Shown: positions 44,641 to 53,643, numbered from the stretch's first letter. The stretch is DNA of 64,000 nucleotides from Conexibacter sp. CPCC 206217 (GCF_030646165.1 NZ_JAUTDO010000011.1:1-64000); one strand, 5' to 3'. Notes: generated from the sequence alone by a model not told the origin. Made by a program: numbers and translations.

Positions 44641-44726
44641 GAACTTCCGCTGGCACGGGGAGCCGTCGATCAGGGAATCCACGAATGGCGGCGTCTGCCC
44701 GCCGCGTCGTCGTTGGCCCCAGCCTC

Positions 44727-45485
44727 CTAGGCCGGCTGGGCTTCGGCCGCCTCACGTATCTGCTGGATGAGGGCGACTTTGTCCTCATGGAGATAGCTCG
44801 CACCGAGTAGCGACGCTATTCCTGCGGCTTCGGCTTCCGCCTGCGTCGGGACCAGCAGCTCACCGAGGTCAACGAGTGCGAGGCGCGCAGCGTTGAGGCT
44901 CTTGCCGTCCTCGAACTCATGGCTGCTTCTTCGCCACGCCCACCAACGGCGGACGAGGTCACGACCCTCGATGTGCTGGGTTCCGCCACCAACCTGGACA
45001 TCCGCTCGCATCTTGGCGATGCGCAGCGGACGCTCGCGCTGCTGCTGCCGGAGCAAACGATGCCAGGCGCCATTGTCAGGCTCTGCCTCCCCGACGACGT
45101 TGTCCGCCTCCCGAAGCTGTTCGTGAGTGTCCAACAGCCAGTGCCATTCGATGTCGTCATACGGGAGGGCATCGTGGTAGCGGCGGATGAGGCCTCTTAC
45201 GTTTGCAGCAACTGCGTCGCGACGACCAGCCGGGATCTCAGCGCCATACTCAGTTTCCTCCACCGTAGATTCAAGGTAGATCGCTTGGCCGAGCGCTCGG
45301 CGATCGTTGTCGTTCCAGTACGGCTGCTTCCTGACCGGGGGCGCGTTCAGCAGGTGCTCAGCCATCGACAGCGCGACGCCGCCCAAAATTCTGCTGTCGC
45401 CGTGAAGCGGCGCCGCCGGCATCAGCCGACGGCCCGGCGCTTCTCGTAGCGCCGCAACCCGTTCCATATCGAGCGGTTCGCTCAT
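44727..45485 (-). CDS. Hypothetical protein of the element
   Basis: 252 residues, soluble, with many charged residues and Trp (EWHWLLDTHEQLRE, RRWWAWRRSSHEFEDG). AGGAG precedes the ATG by 5 nt and a GATAAT box lies further upstream. No family recognised. Confidence 0.6.
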   Translation of the reverse strand: MSEPLDMERVAALREAPGRRLMPAAPLHGDSRILGGVALSMAEHLLNAPPVRKQPYWNDNDRRALGQAIYLESTVEETEYGAEIPAGRRDAVAANVRGLIRRYHDALPYDDIEWHWLLDTHEQLREADNVVGEAEPDNGAWHRLLRQQQRERPLRIAKMRADVQVGGGTQHIEGRDLVRRWWAWRRSSHEFEDGKSLNAARLALVDLGELLVPTQAEAEAAGIASLLGASYLHEDKVALIQQIREAAEAQPA

Positions 45486-45548
45486 ACCTACTCCTAATTA
45501 CAGTGCTATTATCTCACATCCTTAACATTTGCGCAAGCGCCGCTTCGC

Positions 45549-46940
45549 TCATACGTCACAGCCTGGCTTTCTTATGACTGCGTCCGCCCAGTCTCCGGCC
45601 TCCGCCGCCGTTTGATCGGAACGAGCGTGGGCTATGTTGCGAATTCGTACGTCGCAGCCATCGAAGTCGTCTCTTGTGACAGTGTCAAAGATGATGTACT
45701 GCGTCCCAGCCCGCTCATAGTTACCGATGTCGAAGCCGCCGGCAAACAGCGGATCGTTTTTCATCGGACGATCATTCTGTGCGTCAATGAGACGGACGCT
45801 ACCCGGCACAAGTCTCAGATGTGGCGGCATCACGTCACGGACGACGACGCTCATCAGAGGCACATTGCTGACATTCTTGGTGGCGAGCCGCCATTGGATG
45901 TCCGCGCCCGTCTGCACCTCGATCTCTTTACTCCATTCGGTCTCACCGCGCAGCTTGACTTGGGCAACGAGCTGCAAGCGAGCGGTGTCGCTCGTGAAGC
46001 CGTGCTCTTCGGCGGCGGCAGTCGTGCTGGAGATTCTCGTAGCCCCAACCGCCGTGGCGACATCTCTGCCATGTTTGTCCGATCCGCCTCCGCTCAGGAT
46101 CACGGCGAGGGCAACCGCAGCAATAGCAGCGACGACCCCAAGTCCGATCGCGTATCGGCTCCAGCGGCGCGGCGCTGCTGGGCTGGCGTCGTCCGAGGCG
46201 GCTTCTTGAGCACCCCCGGCAGTCGATGGTTCCGGCCCGACCTCGTCGGCATTAGCAACTGGAATCAGAGGGGGCTCCGCACGAGCAGGCTCGTCGTCCT
46301 CGCCACCTGCCTGCTCTTGCCCTTGCGCTTCGCCAGTGGTTGGCTCGGCGACCATCTCGTCGGCGAGGGGCTGCCCTATGTCTGCAACCGCTGGCTCAGA
46401 CTGCGCCGTCCGCCACCGTCGCTCCGGACGCTCGAACTTTCCGGAGTAGGAGAACTGCTTTTCTGTGGCGAGGTCGAGCAGAGCGTCTGCAAGCCGCTCC
46501 CTGGCTACGTCGATCAAGAGGGGAGGCTTGCCGTCCTCAGGCGGGGGTTGGATGTCGAACTTCGCGTATCTGAGCGAGTCGCCACTCGCGTATGGACGGG
46601 TTCCGCCTCTCTGGCGCAGCAGTCTCGCTGCATCATCTCGCCGGCCATTGAGATTGACCTTGGGCGGGTTCTCATAAGGATCTACGACAGGGATGCCGTA
46701 AAGCGCCAAGATGCCGCCGGCCGACAGCTGTCTGTCATCGCGAGCACCGTCTGCGGCGAGCACCAACGCATTGACAAGCGATTCCCACAGAGGTTCCTTG
46801 GGCTTGTCGGTAAGGGCGAGAGCCAGCTCCGCGAGCGCGGGATCCCGGCCAGGTTTGATGTCCTTGGGAATCCCGTGCTCGTACAGATCGGCCAAGTCTG
46901 TAGCGAGGCGGGTTCGGAGGTCGTCTGCACTTGGGTTCAT
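45549..46940 (-). CDS. Single-pass membrane protein with DUF11-like outer domain
   Basis: 463 residues from ATG 46940. The cytoplasmic part (about 1-255) is acidic, the helix is near 258-280 (YAIGLGVVAAIAAVALAVIL), and the outer part has a DUF11-like beta domain (GADIQWRLATKNVSNVPLM, VVRDVMPPHLRLVPGSVRL). DUF11 domains occur in surface proteins. Divergent from the small-gene chain on the plus strand. Confidence 0.65.
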   Translation of the reverse strand: MNPSADDLRTRLATDLADLYEHGIPKDIKPGRDPALAELALALTDKPKEPLWESLVNALVLAADGARDDRQLSAGGILALYGIPVVDPYENPPKVNLNGRRDDAARLLRQRGGTRPYASGDSLRYAKFDIQPPPEDGKPPLLIDVARERLADALLDLATEKQFSYSGKFERPERRWRTAQSEPAVADIGQPLADEMVAEPTTGEAQGQEQAGGEDDEPARAEPPLIPVANADEVGPEPSTAGGAQEAASDDASPAAPRRWSRYAIGLGVVAAIAAVALAVILSGGGSDKHGRDVATAVGATRISSTTAAAEEHGFTSDTARLQLVAQVKLRGETEWSKEIEVQTGADIQWRLATKNVSNVPLMSVVVRDVMPPHLRLVPGSVRLIDAQNDRPMKNDPLFAGGFDIGNYERAGTQYIIFDTVTRDDFDGCDVRIRNIAHARSDQTAAEAGDWADAVIRKPGCDV

Positions 46941-47075
46941 TGGCGAAAAATCCCAGGTTTCCAGCGGATTTGAAAGGAGTTCTCCGGAAGACTCCCGCGG
47001 CATTCTTTGCCCTAGCCGCTTTCTGGTGGAAGCTGAGGCTACCGGTCCAGATTCCCGCCTACCAAGGAGGAACCG

Positions 47076-47312
47076 GTGCCCTCAGCAAGCCAACCGGCTC
47101 GATACGAATCTCGCGGAGAAGCCGCCGTCGGCATCCCGCTCCTGGACAACCTCGCGCACTGCGGTGCGATCAGCCGGTTCCAGGCCGACTGGCTGGCCGA
47201 ACGCTGGCATGACCTGCCCGACGACTGGGCGAGCCATCCGTTCATGCACACCGTGCGCGACTACTCCCGCGCCTCCATCGACCAGATCCGGCCTCGAAAG
47301 GAGCAGCCGTGA
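47076..47312 (+). CDS. Small protein 1 of an overlapping chain
   Basis: 78 residues. GTG 47076 stands 5 nt after AAGGAGG, an excellent site. Contains NLAHCGAISRFQADWLAERWHDLPDDW, helical and acidic. Ends with GTGA overlap with the next gene. No family recognised. Confidence 0.65.
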   Translation: MPSASQPARYESRGEAAVGIPLLDNLAHCGAISRFQADWLAERWHDLPDDWASHPFMHTVRDYSRASIDQIRPRKEQP

Positions 47313-47614
47313 ACAGCAGAATCGTCCCCTCCACCCGAACCATCAACCCGACGCGGGTCGACCGCGCCACCGGCCGCGTCCTCGGTCAGATCCGGAGCGA
47401 GAAAGCGATCATCGCCGAGAGCGAGATCGCGAAGATCGCGATCACGGAGGCGGTCACCTCTGAGGCCCTGATCGCCTGCTCGAACCTGTCGGCACTCCAG
47501 GCGATGCTGTCGGCCCGGGCGCCGCTCGCCGAGGAACGGCTCCGGCACCTGGCCGACGCCGGCACGCTCCAGCTGACCAACATCGTGCTGAGACTCGGCC
47601 AGCGGTTCCAGTGA
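47309..47614 (+). CDS. Small protein 2 of an overlapping chain
   Basis: 101 residues, helical throughout (SEKAIIAESEIAKIAITEAV, ACSNLSALQAMLSAR), possibly a coiled coil. GTG start inside the upstream stop. Unknown function. Confidence 0.65.
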   Translation: MNSRIVPSTRTINPTRVDRATGRVLGQIRSEKAIIAESEIAKIAITEAVTSEALIACSNLSALQAMLSARAPLAEERLRHLADAGTLQLTNIVLRLGQRFQ

Positions 47615-47838
47615 TGTTCTTCGCTGGCCTTGTCTGCGGGATGGTCGTGACGTTGTTCATGGTCTGGCTGCTGCCCCGGCTGGATGCTGCTGGCTCGGTC
47701 GAACCTGATCCGCGAGAGGATCTGCGCGCCGTTGAGGAGGCGACCATCCGCAAGATGCTCGATGTCGAGCGCGAGGTTCGCAGCGCTCCAGCTGACCTGA
47801 GCGCCCTGCAGAACCACACCTGGCGGTGGCAGCCATGA
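47614..47838 (+). CDS. Small membrane protein 3 of an overlapping chain
   Basis: 74 residues from ATG 47614, overlapping the previous TGA by one base; GTG 47611 is an alternative. One N-terminal membrane helix (MFFAGLVCGMVVTLFMVWLL), then an acidic cytoplasmic helix. Such proteins are common in conjugation modules. Confidence 0.6.
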   Translation: MFFAGLVCGMVVTLFMVWLLPRLDAAGSVEPDPREDLRAVEEATIRKMLDVEREVRSAPADLSALQNHTWRWQP

Positions 47839-48002
47839 CCAAGCCGGTGGTGTTCTTGGTGGCGGCGATCGTCACCCTGTCGGTGTTGGTGTCGGCCGGC
47901 CCGCCGCTGGTTGCCATTCTGGATGCGGCGGTGCCGCTGGTCGTCGCAGTCGGGTTGGTGGGGGCGATCGTGCGGCTTGTCTGGCACTACACGAGCCGGT
48001 AG
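47835..48002 (+). CDS. Small membrane protein 4 of an overlapping chain
   Basis: 55 residues with two hydrophobic helices (VVFLVAAIVTLSVLVSAG and LVVAVGLVGAIVRLVW). It overlaps the preceding gene by ATGA and ends just before the operator region of the transfer operon. Confidence 0.6.
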   Translation: MTKPVVFLVAAIVTLSVLVSAGPPLVAILDAAVPLVVAVGLVGAIVRLVWHYTSR

Positions 48003-48047
48003 TTGGCGGCTGCACAGCGGTGCGGTGCTGTGGAATTAACAAAGTCG

Positions 48048-48111
48048 TTGACGTGTCTACTTTGTAGACGCATAGTAGGGAGCAGCTTGTCTACTAAGTA
48101 GACAGTATCTA
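48048..48111 (+). promoter_or_regulatory. Promoter with two palindromic operators before the transfer operon
   Basis: TTGACG (48048-48053) and CATAGT (48071-48076) are 17 nt apart. A palindrome, GTCTAC-TTT-GTAGAC (48055-48069), fills the spacer. A second, GTCTAC-TAA-GTAGAC (48089-48103; with flanks TGTCTAC...GTAGACA it is 17 bp), lies 34 bp further. A related site stands at 53238. A repressor bound here would block transcription of the 54-residue protein, ATPase and replication-relaxation genes. Confidence 0.75.
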
Positions 48112-48129
48112 ACGCTGAGAGGGGGCCAT

Positions 48130-48294
48130 ATGGGGAGAAATATTCGCGTGCGCGGAGTACGAAAACGCGAGATTGACGCCGACAAATTGGCGATGGCGTT
48201 CCTGCTGCTGGCCAAGGTGTTGCACGAGCAGGAGCAGGCGAAAGCGACAGATTCAGTTGCGAGAGCCGGCGACGGTGACGTGGAGGCCGGGTAA
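48130..48294 (+). CDS. Small basic protein leading the transfer operon
   Basis: 54 residues (MGRNIRVRGVRKREIDADKL at the start), with GAGAGGGGG just upstream. The N-terminus is basic, the centre helical, and it overlaps the ATPase gene by one base (TAATG). First gene after the double operator. Function unknown. Confidence 0.6.
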   Translation: MGRNIRVRGVRKREIDADKLAMAFLLLAKVLHEQEQAKATDSVARAGDGDVEAG

Positions 48295-50468
48295 TGACTC
48301 CGGCGCTGACACTGGCGCTGAGCGGCATGGTGGTAGCCCTCGGCAGCACGATCTGCATTGAGCTGCGAGAACGACATCGGCGGCTTAAGAGCTGGCGAGT
48401 AGTGCGGTTGCAGTTCAGCCGGGATGTCTCGGAGGATGCGGCCGTCGCGCTCGTGAGTGCGGTCGCTGGCTTGGCACGCGACATCTCGGTCGTCTTCGAG
48501 ATTCGGGCGACGCGGGACGGTATCGAGCATCGGTTGGGTTCGGATCAGGCGACGATCGACACGCTCGCCGGTCGACTGCGGGCGGTGCTGCCGAGAGTCC
48601 GACTCGACCCGGTCGAGGTTGAAACCGATACACCGTTCCGGCTCGGGCGATCGGTTCACCTGCGGGGCCGAGCGCGAGCGCTGCGACAGGACGAGCTCGC
48701 GCAGACGAACACCAACTTGCTGGCGGCGATGCAGCCGCTTCGCGGTCGCGAGGTCCTGCTGCTGCGGTGGCTGGTGGCGTCGAGCCGGGCAACGACGGTC
48801 ACCCGGGTACGGCACGGCGAATTGGTCGAACCGGAGGAACGCCGGCGCCTTCGGATGAAGAACGACGGTCCCGTCGTGCGAGCGGTCGGAACGGTCGCGG
48901 TCGCGGCTGGTCATTCTGAGCGGGCCGCGCATTTGCTGTCGCGGATCACGGCGGTGCTGCGCAGCCGGGCAACTGCCTACGGGCGGTTGTCGACGCCGAC
49001 TCGCTCGGCAGCGGGAGTCAAGCGGGCGCTGCGGCGGCGGTCGTACTTCTTCATCGGGGAGCGGTACGCGGCCAAGGAGCTGGCGGCCCTGCTGGCTCTC
49101 CCCATCGAGGGGCCGGTGTTGCCCGGCGTCAGTTTGGGGACTTCGCCGGTGCTGATGCCGTCGAACCGGCTGCCCCGCAGCGCGCGGGTCTACGGTATCG
49201 CGACGTGGCCGGGAGCTGAACGTCCGGTCGCGCAGCCGGTGCTCGGTGCGATGTCGCACAATCTCATTACCGGGCCGACCGGAGTTGGAAAATCAACGTT
49301 GCTGACGAGCTTGATGCTCGGCGACATCGAGCACGGCCGCGGCGCGTTGCTCATCGACGGCAAGGGCGACACCGCCAAGGCGGTGTTGGAACGTTTGCCG
49401 GAGAACCGCCGCGACGTGATCGTGCTTGACTGCGCGTCGGCCGGGCCGCTGCCAGGGCTGCGGCTGTTCGGCGGCGCCGATCCGCAGTTGGCGGCCGACG
49501 TCGTCCTTGGCGTGCTCTCCGATCTGTTCCGGGAGAGCTGGGGCGTGCTGTCCGAGCGCTACTTGCGGGCGGGCTTAGTTGCCGTGGCGCAGGACTCCTC
49601 GGCAACGCTCGCCGATGTTGCGTACGTCTTTACGGATGCGGCCTACCGCCGGAAGTTGGTCGGCCGGATGCGCGATCCGCTGACGAGAGCGACGTTCGCC
49701 AACTTCGAGGCGATGAGCGCCGGCGAACGACAGCAGCAGTTGGCCGCACCGCTCGGCAAGCTGGGCCAGCTGCTTGGCCGCCCAGTTGTCCGAACGGTGC
49801 TTGGGCAGCAGGAACCGCAGTTGGACTTCCGCAGAGTCCTCGCACGCCAGCAGACCGTGATCGTCAGCTTGACGCCGGCTCGTATCGGCGCGCCGGCTGC
49901 CCGGCTGGTAGCCGCGCTGCTCGTGTTCGCGTTCTTCCAGGCGGTGCAGTCGCGCATCAGCCTGCCCGAGGCGAAGCGGCGGCCGTACATGGTGTTCTTG
50001 GACGAGCCAAGAGCGCTCGGCGATCTGCCGATGCCAGTCGACGCCTTGCTTGAGCAGGCCCGAGGGCTTGGTGTGTCGGTGACGCTCAGCCCGCAGTCGC
50101 TGCAGCAGTTGCCGAAGCGGGTTCGCGATGCCGCACTGACGAACGTGGCGACCCGCATCGTTTTTCGCCAGGATGCCGACGACGCGAGACTGCTGGCCCG
50201 TGATCTGCGCGGCGTCAGCGCCGAAGAGTTGGGTGACCTGGCAGCGTTCGAGGCCGTCGCCCGCATCGGCATCGGGCCGGGCGACCTCGCGCCGCTGGCG
50301 ACGATCCGAACGGTGCCGCTCCAACCGGCAACGGCAGATGCAGCCGCTATTCAGGCCGCCTCCGAGCAGCGGTACGGCGAGACGCTTGAGCGCGTCGACG
50401 AGGCCCTTGAAGCCCGCCACCGGCCCGCAGCCCAGGCCCCCGTAGGCCGCATCCGGAGGACTCCATGA
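48294..50468 (+). CDS. HerA/VirD4-like DNA-transfer ATPase
   Basis: 724 residues. An N-terminal membrane helix (about 4-20) precedes a long N-terminal domain. Walker A is GPTGVGKST near 326-334, Walker B MVFLDEP near 565-571, and LSPQSLQQLPKRVRDAALTN resembles the sensor end of VirD4/TraG/HerA ATPases. It would pump DNA at the membrane during transfer. No mating-pore (VirB) proteins other than the small membrane proteins upstream are recognised. Confidence 0.85.
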   Translation: MTPALTLALSGMVVALGSTICIELRERHRRLKSWRVVRLQFSRDVSEDAAVALVSAVAGLARDISVVFEIRATRDGIEHRLGSDQATIDTLAGRLRAVLPRVRLDPVEVETDTPFRLGRSVHLRGRARALRQDELAQTNTNLLAAMQPLRGREVLLLRWLVASSRATTVTRVRHGELVEPEERRRLRMKNDGPVVRAVGTVAVAAGHSERAAHLLSRITAVLRSRATAYGRLSTPTRSAAGVKRALRRRSYFFIGERYAAKELAALLALPIEGPVLPGVSLGTSPVLMPSNRLPRSARVYGIATWPGAERPVAQPVLGAMSHNLITGPTGVGKSTLLTSLMLGDIEHGRGALLIDGKGDTAKAVLERLPENRRDVIVLDCASAGPLPGLRLFGGADPQLAADVVLGVLSDLFRESWGVLSERYLRAGLVAVAQDSSATLADVAYVFTDAAYRRKLVGRMRDPLTRATFANFEAMSAGERQQQLAAPLGKLGQLLGRPVVRTVLGQQEPQLDFRRVLARQQTVIVSLTPARIGAPAARLVAALLVFAFFQAVQSRISLPEAKRRPYMVFLDEPRALGDLPMPVDALLEQARGLGVSVTLSPQSLQQLPKRVRDAALTNVATRIVFRQDADDARLLARDLRGVSAEELGDLAAFEAVARIGIGPGDLAPLATIRTVPLQPATADAAAIQAASEQRYGETLERVDEALEARHRPAAQAPVGRIRRTP

Positions 50469-50872
50469 ACCGACCGCTCGCCTGTCCGGTCGTGTCGTCC
50501 TGTCCAGCTCCCATTCCCTGCTGCGACCGGCAATCTCACGCTTCCGTGACCACGAAAGTCTGCCGCCAGTTCCCGGCGGCAGTGCCCGGCGCCGCTGTGC
50601 CCGCGAAAGACTCCAGGTCTGGTCGGGTGGAGTTCGGCGTGGCGGTCGGGGTCAGTGGCTGGGCTGCTGGTAGCGGCGGTACCTGTGACCGGCCGCGATC
50701 GTTCGGCACCGGCGACAGCGGTTTCGGGGTGGCGCACTCCCCGCGTTCGTGTCCGTTCGCGCTGCGCTCGCGGCCCGCTTCAACCCCTCTCGACTGCACT
50801 GCTGTGCCCGCGAATGAGAGAGCAGCAGACACGAGATTCAAGCTTTCGTCTTGCCGAGAGGGGGACGGATGA
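50465..50872 (+). CDS. Unknown protein linking the ATPase and relaxation genes
   Basis: 135 residues, with ATGA overlaps at both ends, which argues for a real gene. Cys-rich (SSCPAPIPCCDR), then Gly/Ser-rich, low-complexity sequence; no family recognised. The short repeat GCTGTGCCCGCGAA occurs twice in the DNA (near 50600 and 50802). Confidence 0.5.
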   Translation: MNRPLACPVVSSCPAPIPCCDRQSHASVTTKVCRQFPAAVPGAAVPAKDSRSGRVEFGVAVGVSGWAAGSGGTCDRPRSFGTGDSGFGVAHSPRSCPFALRSRPASTPLDCTAVPANERAADTRFKLSSCREGDG

Positions 50873-51717
50873 GCCGGCGCGTGACGACGGTCGAACTGCT
50901 GCGCCTGGCGGACGAGCTGACGCTAACCGAGCGGGAGGTAGTCGAGACGGTCGCCCGCTTCGGCCTCATGACTCACGCCCAGGTGGCGGCGCTGCTGCCG
51001 AACCGGGACGACGCAACGCCGGCTTCCCGCGCTCGGGCTGCGCGGCGGATGCTGGCGAGGCTGACCAAGCACAAGGTGCTGGCCCGGCTGGAGCGACGGG
51101 TCGGCGGCGTACGAGCAGGTTCGGCGGGCTACTGCTACTACGCCGGTCCGACCGGACAGCGGCTGCTGGCGTACTGGCAAGGGCGGGGATTGGGGCGCGG
51201 CCGATTCCGGCCGGAGCCGGGCCGTCAGTACGTCCGTCACCGGCTGGCGATCGCCGAGCTGTACGTCCAGCTGCACGCCGTCGACGCGGACGGCGGCTTG
51301 GAGCTGCTGGCCTTTGACCCGGAACCGGCCTGCTGGCGGCGGCTGGTCGATCGCATGGGAGGTGAGACGATCCTGAAGCCGGATGCGTTCGTGCGGCTCG
51401 GCCTCGGTGCCTACGAAGCCCGCTATATGCTCGAGGTCGACTTGGGCAGCGAAAGCCGGACGGTCATCGCGCGCAAGCTGCGGGCCTACCTCGACTACTT
51501 CGACAGCGGGGTTGAGCAGGCCGAGCACGGGGTGTTCCCTCTCGTACTGCTGGCAACGACGACCGAAACCCGACGGGCGGCGTTGGTCGAGGCATGCACC
51601 CGTCTGCCGGCGGAAGCCTGGGCGCTGTTCGCGGTGACGACGCTCGACCAGGCCGTAGCGGTCATGGGCGGACTGCTGGAAGCCGACGCGATCGATCCGA
51701 ACGGAGCGCCGTCATGA
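50869..51717 (+). CDS. Replication-relaxation family protein
   Basis: 282 residues. The N-terminal winged helix (LTLTEREVVETVARFGLMTHAQVAALL) and middle YCYYAGPTGQRLLAYWQGRG with VRHRLAIAELYVQL match the Replic_Relax family, found in actinobacterial plasmids and integrative elements. GAGAGGGGG precedes the ATG. The stop overlaps the methyltransferase start. Confidence 0.82.
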   Translation: MSRRVTTVELLRLADELTLTEREVVETVARFGLMTHAQVAALLPNRDDATPASRARAARRMLARLTKHKVLARLERRVGGVRAGSAGYCYYAGPTGQRLLAYWQGRGLGRGRFRPEPGRQYVRHRLAIAELYVQLHAVDADGGLELLAFDPEPACWRRLVDRMGGETILKPDAFVRLGLGAYEARYMLEVDLGSESRTVIARKLRAYLDYFDSGVEQAEHGVFPLVLLATTTETRRAALVEACTRLPAEAWALFAVTTLDQAVAVMGGLLEADAIDPNGAPS

Positions 51718-52697
51718 CGCCGCGTAACTGCATCCTGATCGGGGACGCCGCCACGCGGCTGCGAACGCTGCCGGCCGGCTCGATCGACTGCATAGTCACG
51801 TCCCCGCCGTACTTCGGACTGCGCGACTACGGCGTCAGCGGACAGCTCGGACAGGAAGCGCATGTCGATGACTGGGTGGCAGGCCTGCTGGCCGTCTGCC
51901 GGGAGTTGCGGCGGGTGCTGGCGCCGCATGGCACCTTGTGGCTCAACCTCGGCGACGCCTACTCGACCCACGCCCGTTACGGCGCGGCGCCCAAGTCGCT
52001 ACTGATGGCTCCGGAACGGGTTGCCCGTGCCCTGATCGCCGACGGCTGGCTGCTGCGCAACAAGGTCGTCTGGAGCAAGCCGAATCCGCTGCCGTCGCCG
52101 ACGCGCGATCGGCTGACCAACGCCCATGAGTTCGTCTACGCCCTCACCACTCGGCCGAGCTACTTCTATGACCTCGACGCCATCCGCGAACCGCTGCAAT
52201 CGGTTCGGAAGCCATCGGCCGGTTCGCGAACGCCGCAGACGGCCCTCGGGAAATTGACCGGCGGCCGCGACGGCCTGGTCGCCATGGCCCGCACCGGCCG
52301 CTCCGGACATCCGCTCGGCAAGAACCCCTCGGACGTATGGCGGCTGGGATCAGCGTCCTACCGGGGTGCGCACTTCGCGACGTTCCCACCGGCCTTAGTC
52401 CGGCGGCCCATCCTGGCGACATGCCCGCCGGCCGTCTGTTCCAAGTGCGGGCAACCGTGGCGGCGCTCTACCCGGGCAGTCGCCTTTCAGGGTGGCCAGC
52501 CGCTCAAGCGCCCGTTCGTGCCGTGCGGCTGCGGGGCACCGACCCGGCCGGGAGTGGTGCTCGATCCGTTCTTCGGGACCGGCACTGTCGCCCTCGTGGC
52601 CCGCGAACACGGCCGCGACTGGCTCGGCATCGAGTTGAACCCCGACTACGTCCCGCTGGCGGAACGACGGCTCGGCGAGGCGATACGGCGTGCGTAG
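51714..52697 (+). CDS. Beta-class DNA methyltransferase (N4-C or N6-A)
   Basis: 327 residues. Catalytic TSPPYFGLRDYG near 29-40 comes before the SAM site DPFFGTGTVALVA near 284, which is the beta-class order. A Cys knuckle cluster (CPPAVCSKCGQPW and later CGCG) near 240-275 looks like a zinc-binding insert, as in many phage enzymes. It may protect the element from restriction. Confidence 0.88.
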   Translation: MTPRNCILIGDAATRLRTLPAGSIDCIVTSPPYFGLRDYGVSGQLGQEAHVDDWVAGLLAVCRELRRVLAPHGTLWLNLGDAYSTHARYGAAPKSLLMAPERVARALIADGWLLRNKVVWSKPNPLPSPTRDRLTNAHEFVYALTTRPSYFYDLDAIREPLQSVRKPSAGSRTPQTALGKLTGGRDGLVAMARTGRSGHPLGKNPSDVWRLGSASYRGAHFATFPPALVRRPILATCPPAVCSKCGQPWRRSTRAVAFQGGQPLKRPFVPCGCGAPTRPGVVLDPFFGTGTVALVAREHGRDWLGIELNPDYVPLAERRLGEAIRRA

Positions 52698-52780
52698 TCA
52701 CCCTAAACGAAACGCCGACGCTAACGCCATGCTAAGAGGCATGATTCAGGGCTTCGCAGACGGGATCTTGCGCGGTAGAT

Positions 52781-52786
52781 TTGACA
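52781..52786 (+). promoter_or_regulatory. TTGACA -35 box before the DNA-binding-like gene
   Basis: A perfect TTGACA with AT-rich DNA after it; a clear -10 is not certain (GTTAAT at 52801 is only 14 nt downstream). GAAAGGGG precedes the gene start at 52826. Confidence 0.4.
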
Positions 52787-52825
52787 CTGTATTACAGGGA
52801 GTTAATCAACCGAAAGGGGTAAGAC

Positions 52826-53224
52826 ATGTCGAGAGATAGCAAGCCGCTCGGCCAGGTGTACTACGAAGCTGTCGAGGCCTTGACCAGAGACGGCATGAGC
52901 CAGGCGGACGCCATCCGCAGCGTCGCCGAACAGCAGGGCAAGAGACCGAACGCCGTCCGCGGCAGCGTCCACGCCTGGCGGCTGCGGCACGTCGATCAGA
53001 ACGGCACCAGCAACGGAAACCCCCGCCGTCGCAGCCGGTTGAGCGTCGATGACCACATCGGCCGGGCCCGCCAGTCGCTGGAGGAGGCCCGCGACCTCAT
53101 CCAGCAGGAGGTCGCCGCCGCCAGAAGCGCCGTCGACACGGCGTCGGCCCACTACGAGGAGGTCAGCACGACCGCCGAGCAGCGCCTGACCGACATCGAC
53201 GCGAAGCTGACGGCATTGGCGTAG
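52826..53224 (+). CDS. Coiled-coil hypothetical protein
   Basis: 132 residues. The N-terminal half has an HTH-like pattern (GMSQADAIRSVAEQQGKRPNAVRGSVHAWR), the C-terminal half is a coiled coil (RARQSLEEARDLIQQEVAAARSAVD). Possibly DNA-binding. It ends just before the operator of the repressor operon. Confidence 0.6.
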   Translation: MSRDSKPLGQVYYEAVEALTRDGMSQADAIRSVAEQQGKRPNAVRGSVHAWRLRHVDQNGTSNGNPRRRSRLSVDDHIGRARQSLEEARDLIQQEVAAARSAVDTASAHYEEVSTTAEQRLTDIDAKLTALA

Positions 53225-53237
53225 TTAAAACAACAGC

Positions 53238-53283
53238 GTCTACTTAATAGACAAAACGTGAGATAATGGAAGCAGTAAGGAGG
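53238..53283 (+). promoter_or_regulatory. Operator and promoter of the repressor-protease-recombinase operon
   Basis: GTCTAC-TTA-ATAGAC (53238-53252) is the third copy of the GTCTAC palindrome, with one mismatch. It lies just before GATAAT (53262-53267), so it would cover the -35 region. AAGGAGG (53277-53283) is the ribosome site of the repressor gene. Confidence 0.7.
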
Positions 53284-53292
53284 ACCACATGT

Positions 53293-53643
53293 ATGAGCAT
53301 GACTGAAGTACAAGCATTGAAACTCGGGGCGTTCGTGTCGCGGTCGCGGCACAAGCAGCACATCACGATCCGCGAGCTGGCCGAGGCGGTGGGCTGCAAC
53401 GCCAGCTGGATCGGACACCTGGAACGCGGCCGGTACCTCGACCCGTCGCCTGACCGGCTGGCCCGCATCGCCGAAGCGCTCGACATCGAGCCGTCACGCA
53501 TCGACCGCATCACCAAGGGCAGCGTCGCCGAGGCGCTGCCCGGAATGCGCACCTACTTCCGGGCCAAGTACGACCTGACACCGGGGCAGATCGAACGGGT
53601 CGAGGCCTACGTCCGGCGCTTGCAACGAAAGGACGCGGCATGA
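53293..53643 (+). CDS. XRE-family repressor (ImmR-like)
   Basis: 116 residues from ATG 53293, 9 nt after AAGGAGG. XRE domain (FVSRSRHKQHITIRELAEAVG, CNASWIGHLERGRYLDPSP, RLARIAEALDIEP) then a C-terminal helical part. Followed, with ATGA overlap, by an ImmA-like protease and then the recombinase. This is the order of ImmR/ImmA control modules. It probably binds the GTCTAC palindromes. Confidence 0.82.
   Translation: MSMTEVQALKLGAFVSRSRHKQHITIRELAEAVGCNASWIGHLERGRYLDPSPDRLARIAEALDIEPSRIDRITKGSVAEALPGMRTYFRAKYDLTPGQIERVEAYVRRLQRKDAA

Noticed and set aside
45612..46973. Plus-strand frame of 453 codons opposite the DUF11-like gene
   Set aside because: The minus frame has a membrane helix and a recognisable domain; the plus frame does not and is a shadow.
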